Shown: positions 21,101 to 33,800 of the stretch, piece after piece
Layout of the letters: every line of letters starts with the position of its first letter
How positions within the stretch are numbered: position 1 is the stretch's first letter
Source of the DNA: Uranotaenia lowii
Lineage: Eukaryota > Arthropoda > Insecta > Diptera > Culicidae
Length of the DNA: 64,000 bases
Reading direction: 5' to 3'
NCBI RefSeq assembly: GCF_029784155.1
Contig: NC_073691.1
Coordinates: 64,300,839-64,364,838, forward strand
Position numbers and translations under genes: made by a program
The notes under the pieces: generated by a model
Database searches by the model: none
What the model was told of the DNA's origin: nothing
The model's input: only the letters and a program-made list of their open reading frames with translations

Positions 21101-24100
21101 ATTTTTGTTAATTTAATTAAAATTTGTGCTAACATTTTACAGAATTTGAACTATTTTTTAAGCAGTCGAAAACTAGTGCTGAAATATTATCTATTTTTTG
21201 ACCATCAACTTCCTATGAATGTTTATACTGTTTCCATGGTGTAAACCTATCAGTGGTGTAAAAACGCCGTGCAAAAAATTATATTCCATTGCAAACAAAG
21301 AAGGAGGAAATGTTCTTGTCGAAAACTAAAACTTTTAGTGTAGAAAACTAAAACTGAATGTCGAAAACTAGACCATCTAGAGGTTTTAGTAAAAAGTTTG
21401 TAAAAACTTTATTTAAACACTATTGTCCAATAAAAAAGGTAGAGAATAAAGAATAAAGTCTGATTAATAGATTCAATCTAAATTAAAATGAAAACTTCAG
21501 TCTATTAACGGCCGAAGGCTAGGTATTTTACCCTAAATCAATGCACAAAACCTATAAATCAAGTATTTTTTTATCGAAAAAATCAATAAAATCAATAGTA
21601 TAACAAGTCCAATAATACTCATCTTCCACAATTTGTTTTTGGTCTTGTAATTCATTTGATTTTTTTTCGAAATTTACTTATAATACTACAAACTTTATTA
21701 ACTCCCCCCTTCGAGTTTTTTGGATAATTCGAAGAGATGATGACAAAAGAAGAAATTGATATTTGTTCCAGCCTTAATATATGATGAAACCATTAATTTT
21801 TCTGACTGCCGATAAAACTTTTAACAGACCTATTTTGGACCAGAGGACTGAATATGGATCACCTGGTCTAGATCTTCTACAAAGAAACTAATCATGAATT
21901 TTTTTAACCTATTTTAGTTGACTATATTGCTTTAATTTTTTCATGATTAGTTACTTGATAAGAGAGCTAGACAATGTGGTCCAAAATAATTCCTTTACCC
22001 TACTAGTTATCAATCAGGTTATCTTGCATTTTTCTAGAAGACAACTTCATCTCACTTTTTCATAATTCTTAGGTTTGCAATACAATATGATGATCGAAAA
22101 AATATGAGAAACGTGTCTGAATTTTTTTTTTTATAATTTTTTTAAATATAAAAATTTTTTACTAACACATTAAAGTGTCATAGAGAATGTCAAAAAACGT
22201 AAATATTTGTATTTTTAAGTTTGTCAAGATCAACTTTTTGGAAATCAGTTATCAAATTAGTCTGTTTTACGGATGATTGATTGCACTCTATTTTCAAAGC
22301 TGATTAACTAAGAACTTTAAACTTTTTTTTTCTCTTGAACTGATCTAATTGAGAAAAAGATAACTTAACTTTTTTTTTAAATTCATTTCATCAAATACCT
22401 TGCACTAAAAACTCAAAAAATTGTCGATTTTAAAAAGTTCTACAATTTTGCATCATTTAAAAAAAAAAATCACATTAATTGTATGTAATTTTAGAAAATA
22501 TCGCTTTATTCCAGAATAATGATAACTACCCATCGAAATGATTTGGAGAATCTATTTCATGAAAAAAATATGAATTCTAGTTTTTTTTATGCGAGGCATC
22601 ATTATTCACGAAGAGTGCTTAATAAATTTCAATTAGTTGGTAATTTTTATAAAACAATGTGAATTTGGCCTGGATTTATAATTGTTTCAAGAGACTTTTT
22701 AGAATGGGTTCAAAATGAAATTGAGAAACAAAAATTTGAAAAAATTATGGAAAAGTGAGCTACAAGATCTTTTTTTTATTCAAAAAATTAATCAGGTTCC
22801 AGCACTTTTTTTTGCAGATTTTTGTAAGCACACTGTACGAAAACATGAATTTCTAATGTAAATGTTATGTGCACAGTAGACTTGCCCAAATTTTTCCAAC
22901 TTGTAGACAATCAATAATGTTTTATAAGTATCAATAGAAAGTTTTCAAAGAAGACTTTCGTTTTGAATGAAAATTTTTTTAAACATTTTTTCTCAAATAT
23001 ACTCAAAAAAAAACCTTTTTTTGGTAGGAAATTCTAAAGCGTTTTTTTCTGGATGATATGAGATGATATGTATTTCCTGAATTTAAAGGAAAAGTTGGAC
23101 AACATACATCCTTCTACAAAATGCAGCCAACATTCAATAAAACACATTTTGAAAGCCGCATTAAAAATATCAAATCAATACTCTTCATCAACAGGATTTT
23201 GCAAGCATCCATATACTGATAATTTTTAGAATAATATATATTTTATCACAGAAAGGTAGTTGCGCAAAAACCCGCTCTGATAAACTTTTTTTTGTAAGCT
23301 TTTTTTTCAAAAATGATAATACCGGTACAGTGAGTACTGTAAACTGGGGTTATAAAGCAACAGATTTCAACTTCAATGGCTTCTAAAAAATTGATATCCA
23401 AAGGCTTTCATACCACCTTTGCATCAAAAGTTGATGGGACACCATTTTGACGTAGTCAGAAGAAATATGAAATTCTTCAGCTATTTTTTATTTGTTTTTA
23501 TCATACGACTATCACACTATTGAAAAAGCGGTAACTTGCAACAAACTTTGTTTTTAATGAAAAATCGAGTGAAAACGTATGAAAATTTACCAAACAAAAT
23601 TCAATGCTTATGAGTTGATTCAAAACTGTAATGCGTTGAAATGGCACATTGAAATGACTACCGTAAAACGGGGTAAGAATGATCACTTTTTTTTCAATAT
23701 TTCTTGATTATTTTTACTTTTAAGCGGAATGTGGCATGTTTCATATTTTTAAAACCAATACTGGACTTCTACGTAAAACATGGTTACAGAAATTTATTAG
23801 ACGACTTGAAATTTGATTTTAAAATCGATTTCACCTTTGTTTGGAATTTGATGCTTTGGGGTGACATTGATCAGTCTCTATTTTGACGGTTTCAATGAGT
23901 TTTCTTGATTATAAAGGATACAAAGCACCTTCATAATATTTACAAGGCAGTTCGTGTGTTTAAGACCGAACAACAATTAAAATCGAAAGATGGATAATGA
24001 TGTTGCATAAATCAAGGGGCTAAATTTTTTTACAACCAAAACAACACCAAAACTTTTAATTTACTAAGGAAAAAAGTTGAACTGTCACAGAAATAAACCT

Positions 24101-27100
24101 GCTGTTTCTAAACGCTTTGATATCATCAGGAAGGGTGTTTATTTGCGAGTTTTCAAAACAATTTGTACTTCAAGACTTTTAAAATACATTTTTACTTACA
24201 TCTGAAATTTTCAAAAACAAACCAATTTTTTCCCAATTCGAAACTCAACATGTACTTTTTTGAACGTAGAAATTTTTTTAAGATATTTTAACTTCATGAT
24301 GATTATGTGGGAAATTTCATGTTGATCAAAGCTACCCCGGTTTGACGTGTTCAAAAACCTGGTTTTCGAACGTTTTGGTAAAATTCCTTGTTTAGAATAA
24401 ATGTTCATCTTTATCGCATTGAATAAAATTAACAGAATTTTTTTTATAACTCTACATTTGGCATTAGAATACTTTACGGATAAGAAAAATGGTTTTAAAT
24501 TATAAATGTGTATAAAAATACCAAAATATAGGTGGCTGTTGTTGGGGTTTGAGTGACTTATTGCTGTATTGTTGTATTTCATTGTGAATTTCTACCCCAC
24601 TCTTCCCGATATGTTTCAATAATCCTCGAGAGTATTTTTCGAATGAAGATCTGTGCAATTATGTTTAGAGGGCTTCCAATTTTAAAGATTGAATCGCAGC
24701 CTAAAGTGAAACTTTACATTGCTTTCATAAGGATCTGTGTACGAAATTATGTAGAGTAGATATGCCTTGAATACTTGTCACAGCATTTAACATTTTACAT
24801 TTAACTTATTCAACTTGCATTTGAAGACATAAAGTTCTTAAGGCTCAGCTATTTTAACATAGGCAATGCGTTTTGGACGACAAGGTGCGGTTGAAATACA
24901 ATGCATGTACTTCGGGTGATTTATTTGTCTGGGATCAAGCTTCAAGAAAATCAATCATTTACAGTTGTCGGCTAGTAACGAAAAAAAATGAATGGAAAAT
25001 CAAGATTTTTTACGAACAAAATGTCTCAAAAACCGTTTCACATTGAAGGCTCAATGCAATCTTTTCCTGTAGTCTGATTTAGTTGAAACTTGGTATGTGA
25101 CCTTCTGAAAAGCCAATAATTTTAGCCTAAAAAGCTTAAGATGTGTTGTGTTTTATTCATTTTGTACCTAGATTACTAACATTACAGAACACAAATGACT
25201 AAGTTACTCAATTAATTAATTTTCAAGAAAAGCAGTAGAAGACTGATGTGAATAAACCATCCTGAACATTTAAATGCTCTACAATCAAAAAGTCGTCAGA
25301 ATACTATTTCTGGTCTTGGTATTATCAGTGATGAAAAGTTTAATTCGATTTTTATAATCAAATAATAATTACTATGTTTGTGACATAACAACTCCTTTCA
25401 CTTTAATGTCTCTGACAAAGTTGTTGCCCGGAATTATTCATTTTAGAGCATGTTATTGACTTATGGATCTTAATAAACGCTTCAGGTAAAACAAGTGCTT
25501 TAACAAGTGCTTTAACATTAGTTTGATTTTGTCTTTGAAAAAAACTGTTAAAATGTTAAAAATTTTCGATAGATTAAATTGTTCTAGCCCAGACACCGTG
25601 AGCTGTTCAACCGCTTTGCACAGTAGACTGAGTCAATTTGATGTCAGTTTTGAACTTCTCGAAGCCTGGGGTCTATAAATCTTCAGTTTGGTTCAAAACT
25701 CATCCATAATTTTTTGCAGAATTTTTGAGTACCGCTTACATGAGTATATTTGAACTTTTAGGTTTGTATGGAAAAATTTAATATTTTGTACTGAAAAATC
25801 AACATCAATTTTGTTTCTTCTGTGAAACCGAGTCAGCTAATGGTTTTTGTGCCAATTTATAAATTTCCTAAAGGAAATTTTCCGCTGAACAGTTTTGTCG
25901 AAGACTGTAACTTCGCATTTTATTAGACAAAAAAGTTATTAGATGTTGAATGGTGGTATGGCATTTGGCATAGAAAAATAATAAATTCAATTGACATCAC
26001 TGCTGAGTGCCTAGCGAGGTATTGCAGGTATTGGTATTTTCATGCAATACTTCGCTAGGCTCCAGCAGTGATGGCAATTGAATTTATTGTTTATCAATGC
26101 GAAAAGACATACCCCTGTTAAACAGCTAATAACTTTTTTGCCTAATAAGATACGAAGTTACGGTCTCCAACAAAAAAAAATCTTTGGAAAATTAATAATT
26201 TGGCACAAAAACCATCAGTTGGGTCGGTTCCACAGAGAAACAAAAATGATGTTGATTTTTTAGAACAAAATATACACTTTTCTTATACAAACATGGAAGC
26301 AAAAAGTCAGTTTTTGCAGTGGTCTAATTGACTTAAGTGAAATGCATCAAAGAAATCCAGCTTACCGACACAACTTCGTGGACCGGCACTGAAGGGAATA
26401 TAGCTGTAGTAGTGACGGTTGGAAGTTTTCTCCGGCAGGAAGTTGTCCGGATTGAAGACCTCCGGATTCGGGTAGATATCCTCTCGGCGGTGCAGCTTGA
26501 AGGTTCCTATCACCACTGTTGTTCCCGATGGAACCACATAGTCGTGTGAAGCAAGCCGCACATCCTGGTTCACCTTCCGAGCGATGATCGGAACCGGTGG
26601 GTACATCCGAAGGGTTTCGAAGATCACCCGTTCCAGGTATTTCATTTCCATTGTGTCGTTGAAGGTGGCTTTCCGTTTGGAATCACCGAAGATTTGCTTC
26701 AGTTCTTTGTACACTCGATCTTGGATATCGTGGTGGATTCCGAGCAGGCAAAGTACGAAACTGGAACCGGCTGCCGTTGTGTCGTGTCCTTCGAACATAA
26801 TGGTGTCGACTTCCTCTTTGATCTCTTCGTCGCTAAGCTCTTCGGTTCCTGTTTTAGCGGTTTCAATCATAAGATCCAGGAACGCCAAGCGTCGCTTTTC
26901 GCCTATATCGTTCTCGTCGTTCACATCCAAATCATCTCGCAACAAGGATCCTTGTGAAATAACTGGAACATCCTTGGTCTTGCTAGATACATCTTCCTTG
27001 GCGATAATTTCCGACAGGGACGGGGACGGAAGCTTGCCTTCGGCAAAATTTTTCTCGAAGATCTCCTTCTTCTGCTTGACTACTCTTCGAGTAAGACCGT

Positions 27101-27790
27101 GGATGATGCCGAGAAGCCGTTCCTGTTCCTGCTTGATCTTGGTCATATTGAACAGAGGGTCTATACGAAGGTGTAATTTGATCTGGCGGGCATGCAGGAT
27201 ATCGCACATCCTGTAATGAATAATGAAAAATAATGATGGTAGGTGAAAACTAAGGACTATCAAGATAATTTAAGCAAATAGTAAATTTCCGAATACTTGA
27301 TCACAACTAAATATCAAACAACCAGATATTGTCCAAATGGAATTAAAATTGAAACCCAACTTGTATTTGTTTCGGGTACGATGTTAAATGGCATTCAGAT
27401 TATATGCTACGATTTTTTTAAAAAATCGTTCTGCTAAATTTTAAAAATAATTATGTATTCACGAGGTCGTGGTTTAGGATGAAAAAGTAGAAAGTTAAAA
27501 TATTGTGTCCTCACCTAATCAGATCTACTGGTTGTCTTCAAAACAAAGCAATATCATTCAAGACATGTTGAATTAAATTTTTCGAAGATATTGTTTTGCA
27601 AAAATAAGCAACTAACAAAATCAACAAAACTTAATTTTAAAACTATAGTGAGAGTCACATCAAGCCAATTAATTCAAGTACCATCGTTTAGCCAAGTACG
27701 TACGCCCCATCTAAGAACTGATCTGGTGAAGGCCAGTTTTTTCACAGAAAGTTCGAAGGAATACAGTATCTATATATATAGAAATGAATT

Positions 27791-27829
<39 letters not shown>

Positions 27830-30800
27830 TTGTGTCTGTTCCCTATAGACTCAGAAACTACTGAACCGATTTACGTGAAACTTGGCAGGTGGGGGTATTG
27901 GAGGCCGGGAAAGGTTCCTATTATGGTTTGGGACCCTTCCCCCTAACAGGAAGGAGAGGAGGGGCCTCCCAAACAAAAGACAATTTTTTGCATAACTCGA
28001 GAACCAACCAACAAATGGTATCAAATTTGGCATGGGGTGGTATTTGGGAACGGAGAATATTTCAATGAATATTAGGTACCCCTCCCTTCTCTCAGTGGGG
28101 TGATAGGAAGAAGGGAGGGGGGCTACCTTACAATTTTTATATAACTCGAAAACTATTCAAGATATTGGAACCAAATTTGGCATGGGAAAGTATTTTGATA
28201 CAAAAAATATTTCAATGATTATTTGAGACCCCTCCCTTTTAGCAATTGAAAGGGGGAGGGCCCTCTTACATATTTTTTTACATAACTCAAAAAACTATAA
28301 AGTAAATAGAACCAAATTGGCATGGGAAGGTATTTGGATACGAAACATATTTCTATGATTATTTGAGACCCCTCCCCCTTTCCAGTAGGGAGATATAGAG
28401 GGGGGAGGGCCCTCTTTTTAATTTTTACATAACTCATATAATTATCAAGCAAATTGAACCAAATTTGGCATGGGTGGATTTTTGGGAACGTGACATGTTC
28501 TTATGATTGTTTGAGACCCCTTCCTTCTTCCAGCGGGGAGAAAGGAAAGATGGAGAGAAGTTCCATACAATTTTTATTGCATAACTCAAGAACTACAACA
28601 GCAAATGGAACCAAATTTAGCTTGGAACGATATTTAGGTACGAGAAATGCTTCTTTGAATATTTCGTATCCCTCAATCCTTCAAAAAGGTGGATGAAAAG
28701 AGGGAGAAGAGGTCCCCCTTACAATTTTCAGTATAACTTGAGATCTGATCGAGCAAATTTGAACCATATTTGGCATGTGAGGGTATTTCGATACGAGAAA
28801 TGTTTCTATTATTAAGTGAAGCCCCACCTTTTTTCAGCGGAAAGATATAAAGGGGAGAAGGGGGCTACCATAAATTTTTTTTGCATAACTTGAGAATTGA
28901 TAGAGCAAATGAAATAAAATTTGGTATCAAATAATTTTTGAGTACAAAAAATACTTTTATGAATATTAAGTTCTCGTCCCTCCATTCATTACATTTAACA
29001 TTTTTTGTTACAAAATCTGAGAAATGGACAAAACTTAAAAAAAAAACAAAATCATTTAGGTATGATTCTATGATTATCTGTAAAACCATCCTTCTTTCAG
29101 TGAATAGGTACATAGGAGGAGGGAGGTGAGCCCAATACAATTTTTTTAGCATAAGTTCTCAGGTACTTGGTTACGAGATATACGATTGTTATAGACCCTT
29201 ACGCTTTACAGTGTAGAGAGGAAAAGAAAGGAAAAAGTTCCATGTAAATTTTGTTGTAAACCTAAAAAACTTATCAACCAATGGAACAATCTTTGATACA
29301 AGAAGATTTTTGGGAACGTAAAAAGTGGGTATAATTATTTAAGATCACGCATTCAACAAGGGGAAAGAGAAGGACAGGGGTGGCTCTCTTATCAGTTTTT
29401 AGCGTAAATTCAGAACATATCAATCAAAACCAACCATATTTTATCAGTTGTATTGTTTGCGTACGATTTATTTGAGACCCCTTCTTTTTTAGGGCGAAGC
29501 TTAAAGAAACAGATTAAAATTATCAGATCTTTAACACAAATTTAAAGATCAAGATTCAGATTATTAGTTTAAAATATTTTTGTGTTGCAGTCCGAAACTC
29601 CAGCTGCAGTTCTCATTTTATAGCGGTTGCTTATGAATTATGTTAAAAATTAATGCTAACAAAACAATAAAAATTTGAATAAATTCTGAAAATATCATTC
29701 GATTTTGAAAGGTGTAGCAAAGCACACCGGGTCAGCTAGTGACCAATAAAAATCGCGAAAATCTGTCATCTAAGTTCAAAATTATTTTTCTTGATGTTAG
29801 CATGATTTAAAAAACTTTTTTTTATTCAGGCTAAACATATTTACATATAAAGGACCGCAAAGAAATCTTAGCCGTTAAACACCAAAATTTGGCATTCTAT
29901 ATCTCTGAAACAACTCAACCAAATTCTACAAAATTAATATCTTTGAGTAACTGGAAGTATTGCTTTTGTTATCCTTCAGAAACTCAGTTGGTGTAAAAAC
30001 ATTTCTCAAATCAGAGATTCACCTATTAAATCTCGTTTCCGTATGCTGGAGTATGTTTGTTTTGCATCACGCGTTTGTTAATTTAAAAAATTTCATCCAT
30101 ATAAAAAATATTTTTCTGATTTAAACTAGCAGAACTTTTTGAATCAATTGTTACCCCTAAATGTATGCAGCACCCTTGTGCTTTTTCTTTAAAAAAAAAT
30201 TTCGACAGAAAAATGTAAAATTGAATTAGAACAAAACCAAAAATTACTGAAATTTGTGCTTTAGACCTTATGGAAAATTGGAAATTTTCAAACATTTCCA
30301 ATTCATTTTTCATTAAAAGCTAAGTTTGTTGCAACTTACCCCTTTTTAAGTTTTGGGTGAAAATCGCATGTTTTTGTTAATTTAAAAATAACTTGTGAAA
30401 CCAATAATTTTTCTGACTACCTACGTCAATTTGATGTCCCATCAACCTTAACACTGTTGATGTACAAGCGTTATGATTATCTGTAGACATTAAGGTTCTA
30501 GAAATCTTTGAAGTTGAAAAGTGCCGAAGTAACCATAAGCACTAAAAACTAGCACCACTTCTGCTCAAATGTTGGTTTTTTTTGTGACGGTTCCACAGGC
30601 CCTTTTGGGTCCCTCCTTGGACGCTTCTTTAGTAGTGGGAGGGATATTTTATCCAATGGATAATTTTGTTAACATTTTTTACTCCATTTCTGTACGACTT
30701 ATTCGTGTTACTCCCGCGTATGCCCATCATCGTACTGTCAGCTATAGTGCTTGATTCTGTGCATCTTATTAGATTTGGTGAAATAAACTGCTGTTTTAGT

Positions 30801-33800
30801 GCGGAGACTTGTTTATAGGGTAAAAAGCACTGTATTAGCATTGGTTGATGATATAGCGTTGACGGGCAAAAGGCTGGGAAAATGTAAATGGCGTTCAAAG
30901 GAAGTACGGCCATTTGAGAATTTTTTTTTTTAAATTTTTGTTTGGCTGTATTTTTCTGACATGAAACTGAATTTGTCATTTGCTGATATTTTCTAATGCA
31001 TATTAAAAGGATCTCTCTGGTTGAATTTCCTACATGATTTTTTATTATTTACTGCCGAAAATGACCTGGAATTGAACTCGGCTCGGACATTTTTTAGTGA
31101 CTCTTCTTGTGGACCTAAATATCATCGAAAAAAAGCCCTATATGAATCAAATTTCTAGCAACCGATGCCCTAATCAATGCTTATGTGTTTCGGCCGAATG
31201 CCTTTGTAGTGCTTACATAGAGCTAAAATACCTCTAAGCAAGCAAAACAAATAAGTGTTATGGTATAGTTGTGGTTCCTGTTGTTATTTTTCACGTTTTT
31301 CAATCCAGGGTAAACAAAATGTTACAGCAGACGATGGCCATCTTTTCTGTTAATTGACCGGTTGATAAAAAAGTCAGAAGTCCAATGGATTGTTCTGAAA
31401 ATTTTGCGTATCTAGATCGTATCAGTTTTAATTAAGGGATTTGTTAAGATCCGTTTGTTATTTCTTGAAACTTAACTAATATTTTGCAGTAACAGGACCA
31501 ATACATATTCCCAAATCTGCAAATTTTCATTTTAGGATATGTATAATTAAAAAAATCTGGATTTGCGAGTTTGTGCATGTAATTGTGCATGTACGATTTT
31601 CTCTTTTAGCTTCACATTCATTACTCCAAGATTCTTAACGAAATAGAATCTGTACAATCTTTTCTAAAATGTATCTTAAATATAGCGTTTCGGATTATAA
31701 CTCCTTACTTTGCCTGCATAAGTTTTAAATACACATTTGTCACTTCGGAGCAAAAACGTAAGTTTTGTTTTAACGATTATATGCCGAAGTGTCTAATGTC
31801 TTGCTATTTATTTATGGTAGTCAGTGTAGGCTTCTGCAAATTTCCGAATCAAAAATAATTAAACAGTTTTTTCTATTTCATCTGAATAGCCAGTGCGTTG
31901 GAACTTATTCAAACATATTCGAGCGAGGAGGTAGGTATTTTAGATGATACCGAAGAGTATGAAGAAATGTTGGGAACAATAAATGAGAAATAAAATATTT
32001 CATTTATTAGAACAAAATATCTAAACCTATTTTAAGTTTGATTGAATTTCCACCAGCTGCGAACGTACCTAAAGCAACAACAAAAACAGGCTGCAAAACG
32101 CGAACAAATTATGTCAAGGGGATGAGTCATGCACTTAACAATAAAGATTTTTGGAAGTTGCTCGAAAAAAGAATGCATTTTGATGAATTTTAACTAATTA
32201 AAATTGAGCTTTTATTCTATTGACAAATTTATCCTAATTAATGCACAACATTTCATTTCAATTTAAATCTGACAACGTTTTCTGTATAAGTTCATTGCGC
32301 ACCAATGTTAATCCTTCTTGCATGATATTTCATGATATTTTCTATAAATAAAAACACACTAAAAAAATGTAAAAAAATGTACTGATTGTGGAAAAATTGT
32401 TTCTTCTATTTCATCATCAAACAACTCCACACTCAAAGTACATCTGCATGAAATTGATTTGCTGGAAAATGTTTAAACCTTTTTTGGAAATATATAAATT
32501 GGTATAAATTTTTGTTTCAAATTTGATACAATAAAAAAATGATAGCTTTAATTTTTTTTACATTTCTTCAATGGGACCCCCCCATTTCTTGGAAGGGGTG
32601 TCTTTCCTTTTAAAATATCATCATGTCAAGATAGGGATATGTCGTTAATTTTAAGAAAATCGCTTCAAAATTATTAGCATTAGAGTTTTCCGTATCTCTT
32701 CCATGGATTACCGGATATTAAATATTCACATCAGCGTCAAAATGGTACATTTGTCACTTTGTTATTTTCTGAATTTACTCGAAAACTATATGGAATATCA
32801 AAAAAAATTTCAGAGCATTTGAAAGCTTTATAAAAAACTACATAAAATGAAGTCAAAATGGCAAAACCGATAAAAATAGATGTTTGTCACTTCGTCATAT
32901 CGCGGCATTGAAGTTGTCGGCATTCCAGGTGAAAAGCCGCTGAAGACTTGTGTGTGAAATAATGTGATACATTTTTTAAATTGAACTTTTGATATATTTC
33001 ACTTAATAACTTAATAAATTCCTTACATAGGATGGACAAAATATTTTTCAAAACTCTCAATTTAACTTAAAAAACTTTACAGATAGGAAAAACGTATTTT
33101 AAGCTCTGAATGTGTAAAAAAACATAAACATATAGGTGGCCCAAGGTAGCCCACAAAATGTGGCCCACGATTCCTCACAAGTTATGATTTAAAAATTGGA
33201 TGCTTTGGTGTGACTTATTGATCTTTCATCCAAAAATTCCTTTTCCATGTGAAAGAACATGACAAAACTAAGATCATATGCATATGCGAATATTTTTATT
33301 TTGAATTTTAGGTTCCCCATCGATGCAATTAGCAGGTACTTATTTAATTATGTAAGTATTTTTTTTTTCTTAAGCTTGATAAATAAAAGAAGCATATGAT
33401 GCGTATTTAAAATAACGACATATAGAAAAATATGCTCACGCAAAGCGACGGCGCCAGCAGATCGTGGCCTAGAGGATAGCATACTTGTCTTCTAAGCCAA
33501 CGATCATGAGATCGAATCCCGGTCGTGACATAACCTGGCATACATAGTATGATGAAGGTTGGCGGTTTTAGCATTAGTGAAATGCTAGCCGTGTATACCT
33601 TGGAATTGTACGCCTCAATGATGCAGTACATGCATGTGGATGGATCTTTTCAAGGGAACTTAGATTGCACTTGGAGATCCTACCTAGATATGTGTGTGCT
33701 CGTAGTGCTACCGGTAAACAACTGCAACTTCAACCAAAAGTGCAGGGGTGTCAAATAGCATAGCAAAGTAAAAAATAATAACGCGGGGTAAACCACAATA

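Larger units (their letters stand above)
18159..26365 (-). other. CYP4G intron 2 (8.2 kb)
   Basis: Donor GTAAGC at 26365-26360, acceptor CCACAG ending at 18159. Filled with an RTE LINE, several MITEs and a long hairpin, listed separately. It splits the heme-binding loop directly after the cysteine ligand region. Confidence 0.9.

Noticed and set aside
26584..27216. 210-codon plus frame
   Set aside because: Antisense shadow of CYP4G exon 2, whose minus frame has all P450 motifs.
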